The translations under genes were made by a program, and so were the position numbers. A DNA stretch of 64,000 nt, taken from the NCBI RefSeq assembly GCF_001701025.1, contig NZ_CP016793.1:1736001-1800000 (forward strand). The letters run 5' to 3'. Below the pieces are notes generated by a model, which saw only the letters and a program-made list of their open reading frames with translations, was not told the origin of the DNA and searched no databases. The stretch comes from Lentzea guizhouensis (lineage in GTDB: Bacteria; Actinomycetota; Actinomycetes; Mycobacteriales; Pseudonocardiaceae). Below, one piece after another: positions 15,319 through 22,739 of the stretch; the first letter of the stretch is position 1, and each line of letters begins with the position of its first letter.

Positions 15319-15840
15319 GTGTCCGATCTCCTGATCATCTCCGGCGCGCCGTCCCCCGCCGCGCCCACCGGCCAGGTCGTGTCGCACGTCGCCGCCGCGC
15401 TGGAGGCCACCGGCCACCGCGTGGCCCACCTGAACGTGCGGGCGCTGCCGACGTTGTCCCTGCTCACCGAGGACCTGAGCGACCCCGAGATCGCCGCCGC
15501 GGTGAGCTCCGTCCTGTCCGCCGACGGCGTCGTGGTCGCCTCACCGGTCTACCGCGCGGCCTACTCGGGCCTGGTCAAGGCACTGCTCGACCTGCTGCCG
15601 AAGAAGGCCCTGCGCGGCCGCGCCGTGCTGCCCCTGGCGACCGGCGGCAGCCAGGGGTTCCTGGTGGCGATGGACTACGCGCTGCACCCGTTGCTCGCCT
15701 CGAAGGGCGCGGACCGGGTGGTGCGCGGCGAGTTCGTGCTGGACCAGAACGTCGGCTCCCCGGCGGCGGCTGCCGCGCTTAACGAGGCGGCCGACCGGTT
15801 CGTGACGGCCCTCACCCCACGCCTGCGCCGCGCTTCTTAG
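15319..15840 (+). CDS. NADPH-dependent FMN reductase
   Basis: The 173-residue flavodoxin-like protein begins VSDLLIISGAPSPAAPTG, where the strand-loop is the FMN phosphate-binding loop. It continues with VVASPVYRAAYSGLVKALLD, the signature of SsuE/NADPH-dependent FMN reductases. LPLATGGSQGFLVAMDYALH forms the second FMN contact. It should supply reduced FMN to a monooxygenase, possibly the sulfonate or LLM type. GTG 15319 is chosen because it opens directly on the first strand and has CAGGGAG upstream. The stop TAG shares four bases with the convergent RNase H gene (TTAG read from both strands). Confidence 0.85.
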   Translation: MSDLLIISGAPSPAAPTGQVVSHVAAALEATGHRVAHLNVRALPTLSLLTEDLSDPEIAAAVSSVLSADGVVVASPVYRAAYSGLVKALLDLLPKKALRGRAVLPLATGGSQGFLVAMDYALHPLLASKGADRVVRGEFVLDQNVGSPAAAAALNEAADRFVTALTPRLRRAS

Positions 15841-16946
15841 CTCAGGTGCGATGTGTCGTTGACCAGCTTCACCGACGCGTGCCCGTCCGGGTAGAACTCG
15901 GCGATCGAGACGCCCGTGAGGTCGAGGTGCATCCGGAACAGGAACTGCGGCCCCACGTCCAACGCCTGGCGCAGCAACGTCTTGATGGGCGTGACATGAC
16001 TCACCACGACAAGCGTCTTCCCGCCGTACTTGGCAATCAGCTCCGTGCGCGCCCTACGCACCCGTGAGTGCACTTCGTCGAAGCTCTCACCGCCCGGCGG
16101 CCGCACACTCGTGTCGCCCAGCCACCTGCGGTGCACGTCGGGGTCCTGCTGCGCCGCCTCGGCGAACGTCAGCCCCTCCCACGCGCCGAAGTCCGTCTCG
16201 ATCAACCCCTGGTGCGTGACCACGTCGAGGCCGAGCTTCTGCGCGACCTGCTGCGCGGTCTGAGCGGCCCGCTGCAACGGCGATGAGATGACAGCCGCGA
16301 CGTCCTCCACAGTGGACAGCCTTCGAGCGGCCTTGCTCGCCTGCTCCAGCCCCAGCTCGGTGAGCGGGTGGTCGCCGCGGCCGGAGTAACGGCGTTCGAC
16401 GCTCAGCCTGGTCTGCCCGTGCCTCAGCAAGATCAGCCGCGTGGGCTCCCCCACCGCCCCACTCCAGTGCGGCTGCTTGGCACCCTCTGCCGTCGCGTCC
16501 GATTTCGTCGCGTCCGGTTCTGTCGCGTCCGGTCGGCGGCTTTCTTTCTGGGCGTCCATGGCCTCGTTGGCGAGCCGGTCCGCCTGCCGGTTGCGCTCCC
16601 GCGGAATCCACCCGTACGTGATCTTGTCGAAGGCGTCCGCGAGCTGCTTCGCCTCCTTCGCCAGCGGCTGCATCGACGGGTGCTTGATCTTCCAGCGCCC
16701 CGACATCTGCTCGACGACCAGCTTCGAGTCCATCCGCACCTCGACGACCTCGGCCCCGACCTCCCCCGCTGCCTTCAGCCCCGCGATCAGCCCCTGGTAC
16801 TCGGCCACGTTGTTAGTCGCAACCCCCACGAACCCCTTCCGCTCGGCCAGCGTCTCCCCGGTCCGATGATCGCGGACCACGGCCCCGTACCCGGCAGGCC
16901 CAGGATTGCCCCGCGACCCTCCGTCGGCCTCGACGATGACCTTCAC
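15837..16946 (-). CDS. Bifunctional RNase H / acid phosphatase (Rv2228c type)
   Basis: The 369-residue protein has an N-terminal RNase HI domain: VIVEADGGSRGNPGPAG with the first catalytic Asp, NNVAEYQGL with the Glu, VRMDSKLVVEQM with the second Asp and RERNRQADRLAN with the last. A short Asp/Ala-rich linker (DATEPDATKSDATAEG) joins it to a histidine phosphatase domain: LILLRHGQTRLS at the active site and VVSHVTPIKTLL with the second His. This fusion is the mycobacterial Rv2228c architecture, with RNA:DNA hybrid cleavage and an alpha-ribazole phosphatase-like activity. GTG 16946 has GAGGAGG seven bases upstream. In mycobacteria its neighbour is the zinc-ribbon protein found here 16 kb away. 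Confidence 0.92.
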   Translation of the reverse strand: MKVIVEADGGSRGNPGPAGYGAVVRDHRTGETLAERKGFVGVATNNVAEYQGLIAGLKAAGEVGAEVVEVRMDSKLVVEQMSGRWKIKHPSMQPLAKEAKQLADAFDKITYGWIPRERNRQADRLANEAMDAQKESRRPDATEPDATKSDATAEGAKQPHWSGAVGEPTRLILLRHGQTRLSVERRYSGRGDHPLTELGLEQASKAARRLSTVEDVAAVISSPLQRAAQTAQQVAQKLGLDVVTHQGLIETDFGAWEGLTFAEAAQQDPDVHRRWLGDTSVRPPGGESFDEVHSRVRRARTELIAKYGGKTLVVVSHVTPIKTLLRQALDVGPQFLFRMHLDLTGVSIAEFYPDGHASVKLVNDTSHLS

Positions 16947-17064
16947 TGGCCGTCCTCCTCGCTGTTCACGCCCTGTGCGCCCCGATCGTAGGGGGCGTGT
17001 CCGAGGCTTCACCCGCCCCTGGTTCGAGGGCCGTTCACCGGGCATATATGATTCAGCCACACCG

Positions 17065-17150
17065 GTCCGGGTGGCGGAATGGCAGACGCGCTAGCTTGAG
17101 GTGCTAGTCCCCGAAAGGGGGTGGGGGTTCAAGTCCCCCCTCGGACACCA
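17065..17150 (+). tRNA. tRNA-Leu, anticodon GAG
   Basis: An 86-nt class II tRNA. The acceptor stem GTCCGGG/CTCGGAC is closed by one G-U pair, and the D arm reads GTGGCGGAATGGCAGACGCG. The anticodon stem is CTAGC/GCTAG around loop TTGAGGT (anticodon GAG). A long variable arm (CCCCGAAAGGGGG) and a GGGGGTTCAAGTCCCCC T arm follow, and CCA is encoded at the end. It lies at the left edge of the accessory island. Confidence 0.97.
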
Positions 17151-17158
17151 GCGTTAAC

Positions 17159-17200
17159 CGCACGAGGCGGGATGCTCACACGAGCATCCCGCCTCGTGCG
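17159..17200 (+). terminator. Perfect 19-bp hairpin after tRNA-Leu
   Basis: CGCACGAGGCGGGATGCTC (17159-17177) and its exact inverse complement (17182-17200) flank the loop ACAC, nine bases after the tRNA CCA end. It is a strong factor-independent-type terminator. A degenerate copy of the whole hairpin plus about 35 bp of flank recurs at 30958-31030. Confidence 0.8.
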
Positions 17201-17234
17201 TTGTAGACGATCTCCACGGTCAGCGCGTCGTAGA
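17159..17234 (+). repeat. Island-flanking imperfect direct repeat, left copy
   Basis: The tRNA-Leu terminator palindrome and its right flank (GAGCATCCCGCCTCGTGCG, then TTGTAGACGATCTCC and CGGTCAGCGC...CGTAG) align with 30958-31030. I judge about 80% identity over 75 columns by eye, with only single-base gaps. The two copies lie 13.8 kb apart in the same orientation and enclose the TIR-like/helicase/nuclease island. Confidence 0.6.
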
Positions 17235-17394
17235 GTCTTTGCAGCTCGCCGGGGTTCGCCTGCCTGATCTGAACGCAGTTCTCCACGCGAACTGTCGAAG
17301 ATGACATCGCCGGATCTATCCAGCGTGACCTGCTCAAGCGCACGTCTTGAGAAGCGACGGCATCCATTTGATGGACCGACAGCTGGTGCGCCAC
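17176..17394 (-). pseudogene. Possible remnant of a serine-recombinase C-terminus (72 codons)
   Basis: The minus strand has a 72-codon frame ending NPGELQRLYDALTVEIVYNA. The pattern of a leucine-rich helix followed by a beta strand (LYxxLxVxVxY) resembles the last residues of large serine recombinases, which end with a similar LGLxVTY block. The upstream part (AVASQDVRLSRSRWIDPA) has no catalytic motifs, and the N-terminal catalytic domain is absent. If real, it is a relic of the integrase that placed the island next to tRNA-Leu. The last codons run into the tRNA terminator palindrome. Likeness is weak and judged by eye. Confidence 0.3.
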
Positions 17395-17513
17395 AAGCCG
17401 TGGTCTGAGTCAGACGACCGGCAACTTCGCACGAGTTCGAATACCGCCCGTCGGCGACCTGGCGCCGCCGGACAAGTGATCACCACAACCGGGCTACAGG
17501 GGCAACGACAACA

Positions 17514-17552
17514 CAGGGCGTCTGGCGAGCAAGATGCTCGCCAGACGCCCTG
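17514..17552 (-). terminator. Hairpin terminator of the TIR-like/S1 gene
   Basis: Eighteen-base arms CAGGGCGTCTGGCGAGCA (17514-17531) and the exact inverse complement (17535-17552) enclose a three-base loop. It stands 11 bp beyond the stop of the minus-strand gene at 17564 and is a convincing transcription end for it. Confidence 0.8.
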
Positions 17553-17563
17553 TTCGAGGGTGC

Positions 17564-18835
17564 TCAGCCTGCTGTTGTCACTTCCGCGAGCTTGGCCTCT
17601 TCCAGCTCGCGCACGGTGATCCGGTCCCGACGCACGTCGATGGTGTCGATCTCGACGTCGATCACGTCGCCGATCTCGATCTCACCCGCGTTGAGGTCGG
17701 CCCTGGTGCCCGGCGTCATCGCCGTGCAGTGCAGCATGACCGGCCGGGAGCGGTCGGGCAGGCGCAGCAGGACGTACCCACCCTCCCCTTCAGGCAGCGC
17801 CCGCGTCACCTCACCCTCCAGCCGTTGGCCCTTGACGAACCTGCTCTCGGCGGACGCACGCTGCGTGGGAACAAAGCTGTCCGCCACCTTGGGTGGCATG
17901 CGCAAGGGCTGCAACGCGATCAGCCGCTTGTCCTTCTCCATGCGCGTCACCATCACCTCGACCTCGTCGCCCACCGCGAGCGTCCGCCCGCCGAGCACCG
18001 AGTTGTGCACGAGGCCGCAGATGCCGTGGTCGAGCAGCACGAACGCGCCGAGCTTCTCCGACCGGCGCTGCACCACACCGGTGAACTTCCGCCCGACCGG
18101 GAACTCGATGCTGAGCTGGTGCCACGGGTTCGTCGAACCTGGCAGCAGCGTGTACTTCACCCCACCGGAGATGTCCACCTCGAACGCTCCGCTGAGCGGG
18201 TCGCCGATCGAGAACAGCCGACTCATGTCGGGGACGATCCGCTGGTAGTCCACATCCGCGTTGCCGAGCACCCCGCGGCGTCCGTCGAGCGCCTCGACCA
18301 CCACGAAGTCCTTGGTCACCGTGACCACCCGCGCCTGGACGGGGTCGGTGCCACCCGAAGCCATCGGCAGCAGTGCCATCTCGACGCTGTGCTCGAGCCG
18401 GATGGCTGCGAGCTGCAGGTTGAGGTCGACCTTCATCTGGTCGATCGCCGCGTAGTGGTCGCTGTACTTGATGACCCGCACGCGGCCGCGGATGTCGCTC
18501 GGGATGTCGTCGAGGTCCTGCGTCAGGTAGATCATTCGCTTGCCGATCATCGCGGCCATCATGAACTCCATCGCGACGTTTGCGTTGCGACCGGTGAAGT
18601 CGATGATCACCACCTCGGCCTGCTCGATGCCGCGGTACACCGTTCCCATGATCGTCTGCGGGCCGTAGATCGAGTCGGCGCGCACCGGCGTCATCCCGAC
18701 ACCCTTGATCACCGGCACGAGAGCCTTCAGGTAGAACTCGTCGTGATCGAAGCCGTCACGCGGGCCGTAGGGGCAGGCGACGAACACATTGCCTTCGATC
18801 GCACGTTCACGGCGAGTAAAATTGAGGTCGCTCAT
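17564..18835 (-). CDS. TIR/nucleoside-deoxyribosyltransferase-like domain fused to S1 RNA-binding repeats
   Basis: The 423-residue protein has an N-terminal alpha/beta domain (about 1-130): VFVACPYGPRDGFDHDEFY, VYRGIEQAEVVIIDFTGRNA and NVAMEFMMAAMIGKR. The last holds Glu90 at the position of the catalytic Glu of nucleoside deoxyribosyltransferase/TIR-like folds (NPNVxxELG consensus). Three beta-barrel regions follow. One is a clear S1 domain (GRKFTGVVQRRSEKLGAFVL to DEVEVMVTRM, about 265-330). A C-terminal S1-like repeat (GQRLEGEVTRAL to DVIDVEIDTI) and a degenerate one near residues 170-230 complete the set. AAAGGAATT precedes ATG 18835. It may be a nucleotide- or NAD-processing effector directed by RNA binding; that role is inference. 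It is divergent from the helicase operon. Confidence 0.7.
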   Translation of the reverse strand: MSDLNFTRRERAIEGNVFVACPYGPRDGFDHDEFYLKALVPVIKGVGMTPVRADSIYGPQTIMGTVYRGIEQAEVVIIDFTGRNANVAMEFMMAAMIGKRMIYLTQDLDDIPSDIRGRVRVIKYSDHYAAIDQMKVDLNLQLAAIRLEHSVEMALLPMASGGTDPVQARVVTVTKDFVVVEALDGRRGVLGNADVDYQRIVPDMSRLFSIGDPLSGAFEVDISGGVKYTLLPGSTNPWHQLSIEFPVGRKFTGVVQRRSEKLGAFVLLDHGICGLVHNSVLGGRTLAVGDEVEVMVTRMEKDKRLIALQPLRMPPKVADSFVPTQRASAESRFVKGQRLEGEVTRALPEGEGGYVLLRLPDRSRPVMLHCTAMTPGTRADLNAGEIEIGDVIDVEIDTIDVRRDRITVRELEEAKLAEVTTAG

Positions 18836-19037
18836 CGTAATTCCTTTCGATGTGGGTCTCGCACTGCGCTCGACCCGATGAGGACATCCTGAGCCGCTTC
18901 CACTGAGAGGTCACTGCGCTTCACGCTGAGTTCTGAGCACCTCTTCCTCACCTGCTCAGCACCAACTCAGTCGGCCGTTCAGGTGGCTCTTCCGGCGACC
19001 ACCTATTTTCTCGAGATCGACGCGTAGGCTGACGCCG
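18836..19037. promoter_or_regulatory. Divergent control region of the island (TIR-like gene / helicase operon)
   Basis: This 202-bp gap lies between starts at 18835 (minus) and 19038 (plus). On the plus strand TAGGCT (19025-19030) stands seven bases before ATG 19038 with no ribosome site, the pattern of a leaderless actinobacterial promoter. The minus-strand gene instead has an ordinary ribosome site. The region contains the similar words GAGGTCACTGCGCTTC and CACTGCGCTCGAC near 18860-18925 but no clean palindrome. Shared regulation of the two units is possible. Confidence 0.5.
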
Positions 19038-22000
19038 ATGAATGGTGCACTCGCGATACCAGGTGACTCGGAATCGGCCGCCATGGCGTTCCGGCTCGTC
19101 GAACACTTCCTGTGTTCGAGTGCCACCGCTGAATTCGGCCCGTACTCGCCACTCGACGACGAGCCGCCGAGGATGGAGCCACAGCTACCGGGACGACTCT
19201 ACCGGCTGCAGTTGCTCGACCGTGATGACATGCGGGTTGACGTGCAGGTATTCCTCGGAATCGGTGAGCTTGGCGGCCTCATGTGGGAGCAGGACATCCG
19301 CGCACTGCTCCGGATCGCCGGGTCGGCTCACCCCACGTTGCCCGAGGTGCTCGACGGCGGCTATCTGTCTCCTGAGCAAACCACCGCCGCAGGGATCGAG
19401 TCCGACGGAATGGCATTTGTGGTGACTCGAGGTGCCCGCAGGAACGCCGGCAGCCAAGACGTTACACATTTTAGGTCACAAAAAGGGAACGCTGTACGGA
19501 AGTTCCGATCACTGGCCGACGGGCTCGCCACGCTGCATGCCCTCGGAATGACCCACCGCAACCTCAGCCCGGCGGCGATCGACGTTTACGACGGCCCAGA
19601 GTACCGATTCGCGAGATTCGAGCTCAGCGCGTTGGTGGCCGACCTCTTCCTGCAGACGTTCGATGCCCAGGTGGACCAGGCCGAGCTGAGGGAACTGTTC
19701 ATCAAGCACAGCGGAAGCTCGATGGCTTACGCCCCGCCTGAACGCCTCGCCTTCATCCTGGCCGACGACAGGTCCAACACCGTCGAAGACGAGAAGGCCG
19801 ACGTCTACGGCCTCGCGGCGATCATGTGGGAGTGGTTCCTCGGTTCGTTCCCAGAAGATGAACTCCCGCCGGCGATCGACCGCGCCCCGAGTCCCGAGGA
19901 CACCACCGCGCTGGCGACCGCCCACCGTCGGTTCCGCGATCGTCTGCGCGAGACCTTGAGAACCGACCCGGACACTCCGCCGGAACTGGCGACGATCCTC
20001 ATCAAGATGTTGGCAGAGGAGCCAGAAGACCGGCCGGCCGCGGCGGATGTGGTGGCCTCACTGACCACAGCGTACGACCGGATCATGGCCGCCTGGGACG
20101 GTGAAGCCGACAGCAGGCCGTACACCGTCCTCTTCATGCCCAAGCAGTCGGCATCGACAATCCTCGCTTGGGGTTGGATCAGCCACCACCCGCAGACGAC
20201 CGCCGGGGCCGAGCAACTCACAGACTTCATCGCGGAAGACCTGCACCGCGCCCGGATGACCCTGTCTCCTCACGGTGCCGACTCGTTCGTGGGCGGCGGG
20301 GAACGCGAAGCCAAGCGGGCCGCAACGGTAGTGCTCCGCGGCGAGATGGCTGTGTGGTTCTGCGACTTTTACCGGTTCGAGGACGAGTTCGGCAATCCGA
20401 CCGAGGTCACCGAAAACGCCCTGGTGATCAAGTACGTGGCGAAACGATCACAGCCGTGGGTGGAGGAGAAGGTCAAGAAGCTGAACTGGACCGAGTCTCG
20501 GACGGTACCTCCGGTGAAGCTGGAGTCGACGACTGTCGACCAGGACGTCCTCAAGCGACGGTTGCGCGGTCAGCCCTCGTGGGCGCTGTTGAAGGACTCG
20601 TTGCATCCCAGCGACGAACGCACACCGGCCGAACTCGCCTACCAGGAGGCGATCGACTGGCTTATCGACTACCAGAAGGTCGAGCTAGACGCCAGGATCT
20701 ATCCCTATCAGGTGGTTTCGAGTGACGCACGAGCCCGTGAGGTCCTGGTCCGCTACGACCGAGACGCCGACCAGAAGCGCATCGTCTCGTCGCCCCTGTT
20801 CGTCAAGTACGCGGCAACCCCCGAGCTCAGGGAGGAGTTCGGTGCCTTCTTTCAGGCTCTCCAGACCGACGATGGCGGCACTGATGTCGACCTCATCGAC
20901 GATATGAACGGCAAACCCGGAAAGAGCGTGGGCACCGCAGAGGTCGTGCGCCGAGAAGGGCCCGACCGCGTGGTCTTGCACGTGCGCGGTCGCACCGCGC
21001 TGCCCGACAACGGATGGCTGCGGCCGACCGACGACAGGGGTTCGGCCATCGCGTTTCAGCGGCAGCGCGATGCACGTTACGAACTGTTCGACCTCAAGCA
21101 GCTCCGCAGCCAGATCAGCGGCCCGAACACGATCCGCACCCTGGCGCACCACTGGGACTCCGCCGGCGAAGGCCTGCTCGGGGACGGCCCCAAAGCAGTG
21201 CGAGAAATCCTCGTGTGCGAGCCGTTCATGGCTCTGCAAGGTCCGCCCGGCACGGGCAAGACCACGGTGACCGCGGCCGCGATCGCCGCCTACCTGCGCA
21301 GGTCGCCCACCGCGCGGTTGCTCGTGTCAGCTCAGTCGAATTTCGCGCTCGACAATCTTGCAGACCGCGTGCTCGCGGAGATCGGTGCGGTTGACGATCG
21401 GGGTCGACCGGTGGAACAGGCCGACAGTTCTTCGGGTCTCATGCCGTTGCGCGTCACCGCACGGGGCCGTTCTGCGAGCACCCGAGTGTCTGAAAGCCTG
21501 CTTGAGTGGACGCGGCACAGGTCCGCGACACGCCTGTCACTTGGCATTCACCGGCACGTGAGCCGCGTGCTCGCCGATCGCAGCATGTCCATGTCCAGCG
21601 AAATGGTGGACGTTCTCACGGAGTGGCAGAACCTCGCCGACGGTGGCACGGGCGAATCCATGTTGCCAGAACTCTCCGACCGGGTACATCGAGGCGCCAA
21701 CCTGGTGTTCGCCACCTGCGCGACCTCCACCCCCGAACTGCTCTCCCCCACTGCGGACACCGTCTTCGACTGGGTCGTGGTCGAGGAAGCGGCCAAGGCC
21801 TGGCCGACGGAGCTCGCGATTCCGCTCGTCCGCGGCAGGCGGTGGACGCTCGTCGGCGACCAGTCCCAGCTGCCCGCGCACCGCCGCCACGACGTCGAAC
21901 GATTCCTGAGAGCTTGCCTCGCCGACCCCCAGCAAGAGGTCACCCAAGCCACCTTCAGCGAGTACCTCGAGGCCTTCGACCTCTTCGGTGCACTGTTCAC

Positions 22001-22739
22001 CAAGGCGACGAGGGGCCGTTCACGCCAAGCTCCTCCTCTGCTGCGCATGAGCACGCAGTTCCGGATGCGCGAACCCATCGCCGAGGTCGTAAGCCGTGTC
22101 TTCTACCCGGCTGAAGAACAACCTGTACCGCCACCGGCCGACGGACTGCCCGTCGGAAGCCTGAAGACGAACATGGAGTCCCAACCGGATCCGGTCCACT
22201 TCGACCATCCGCGTGTGCTCAACGGGGAGTCGCTGGTCTGGCTCAACACGGAAGGGCTCGCCGACTGCAGGGATGAGCCCCACTGGTCGAACCCAGGCGA
22301 GGTGGCGATCGTCCACAACCTCCTCCAAGACCTGCAGCCGTTTCCCCGCAGGAAGGAAGCAGGGTTCGGCGACCACCCGATCGCCGTGCTCAGCCCGTAT
22401 CGGGAGCAGGTGCAGTTGTTGCAGCGCAACAGCTTGATCCGTGACCACGTGAACACGATCCACGGTTTCCAGGGCAAGGAAGCGGATTTGGTGATCGTTT
22501 CGCTCGTACGGGACACCCTCCGACCGGGTAGGACCCTGCACCAACTCGGCCACCTCGCTCAACGGGAACTGGTGAACGTCCTGTTCTCACGAGCGCGGCG
22601 CCAACTTGTGATCGTCGGCAACTTCAACCACTTCTCGTCCATCAGTGACGCGGGCAAGCTGTGGCAGCAGGTCTGCTCAGCGGTGCGGATCTACGGCAAG
22701 GTCGTGTCGGCCACGGAATTTTCGGCCGGTGCGCGGTGA
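19038..22739 (+). CDS. Pseudokinase-UPF1-like SF1 helicase (Mokosh MkoA-like)
   Basis: This 1233-residue protein has two main parts. Residues about 40-350 form a protein-kinase fold with MTHRNLSPAAIDV (HRD catalytic loop read as H173-R-N), MAYAPPERLAF (APE) and EKADVYGLAAIMWEW (helix F). The HRD Asp is Asn and the DFG motif is degenerate (ARFELSA), so it is probably a pseudokinase. Residues about 700-1215 are a complete COG1112/UPF1-like helicase: GPPGTGKTT (Lys741), VVVEEAAKA (Glu916-Glu917), LVGDQSQLPAH, STQFRMREPIAEV, IHGFQGKEADLVIVS and LFSRARRQLVIVG. Kinase-fold plus COG1112 helicase followed by a PLD nuclease is the Mokosh type I arrangement. The next gene overlaps by four bases (GTGA). 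Confidence 0.8.
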   Translation: MNGALAIPGDSESAAMAFRLVEHFLCSSATAEFGPYSPLDDEPPRMEPQLPGRLYRLQLLDRDDMRVDVQVFLGIGELGGLMWEQDIRALLRIAGSAHPTLPEVLDGGYLSPEQTTAAGIESDGMAFVVTRGARRNAGSQDVTHFRSQKGNAVRKFRSLADGLATLHALGMTHRNLSPAAIDVYDGPEYRFARFELSALVADLFLQTFDAQVDQAELRELFIKHSGSSMAYAPPERLAFILADDRSNTVEDEKADVYGLAAIMWEWFLGSFPEDELPPAIDRAPSPEDTTALATAHRRFRDRLRETLRTDPDTPPELATILIKMLAEEPEDRPAAADVVASLTTAYDRIMAAWDGEADSRPYTVLFMPKQSASTILAWGWISHHPQTTAGAEQLTDFIAEDLHRARMTLSPHGADSFVGGGEREAKRAATVVLRGEMAVWFCDFYRFEDEFGNPTEVTENALVIKYVAKRSQPWVEEKVKKLNWTESRTVPPVKLESTTVDQDVLKRRLRGQPSWALLKDSLHPSDERTPAELAYQEAIDWLIDYQKVELDARIYPYQVVSSDARAREVLVRYDRDADQKRIVSSPLFVKYAATPELREEFGAFFQALQTDDGGTDVDLIDDMNGKPGKSVGTAEVVRREGPDRVVLHVRGRTALPDNGWLRPTDDRGSAIAFQRQRDARYELFDLKQLRSQISGPNTIRTLAHHWDSAGEGLLGDGPKAVREILVCEPFMALQGPPGTGKTTVTAAAIAAYLRRSPTARLLVSAQSNFALDNLADRVLAEIGAVDDRGRPVEQADSSSGLMPLRVTARGRSASTRVSESLLEWTRHRSATRLSLGIHRHVSRVLADRSMSMSSEMVDVLTEWQNLADGGTGESMLPELSDRVHRGANLVFATCATSTPELLSPTADTVFDWVVVEEAAKAWPTELAIPLVRGRRWTLVGDQSQLPAHRRHDVERFLRACLADPQQEVTQATFSEYLEAFDLFGALFTKATRGRSRQAPPLLRMSTQFRMREPIAEVVSRVFYPAEEQPVPPPADGLPVGSLKTNMESQPDPVHFDHPRVLNGESLVWLNTEGLADCRDEPHWSNPGEVAIVHNLLQDLQPFPRRKEAGFGDHPIAVLSPYREQVQLLQRNSLIRDHVNTIHGFQGKEADLVIVSLVRDTLRPGRTLHQLGHLAQRELVNVLFSRARRQLVIVGNFNHFSSISDAGKLWQQVCSAVRIYGKVVSATEFSAGAR

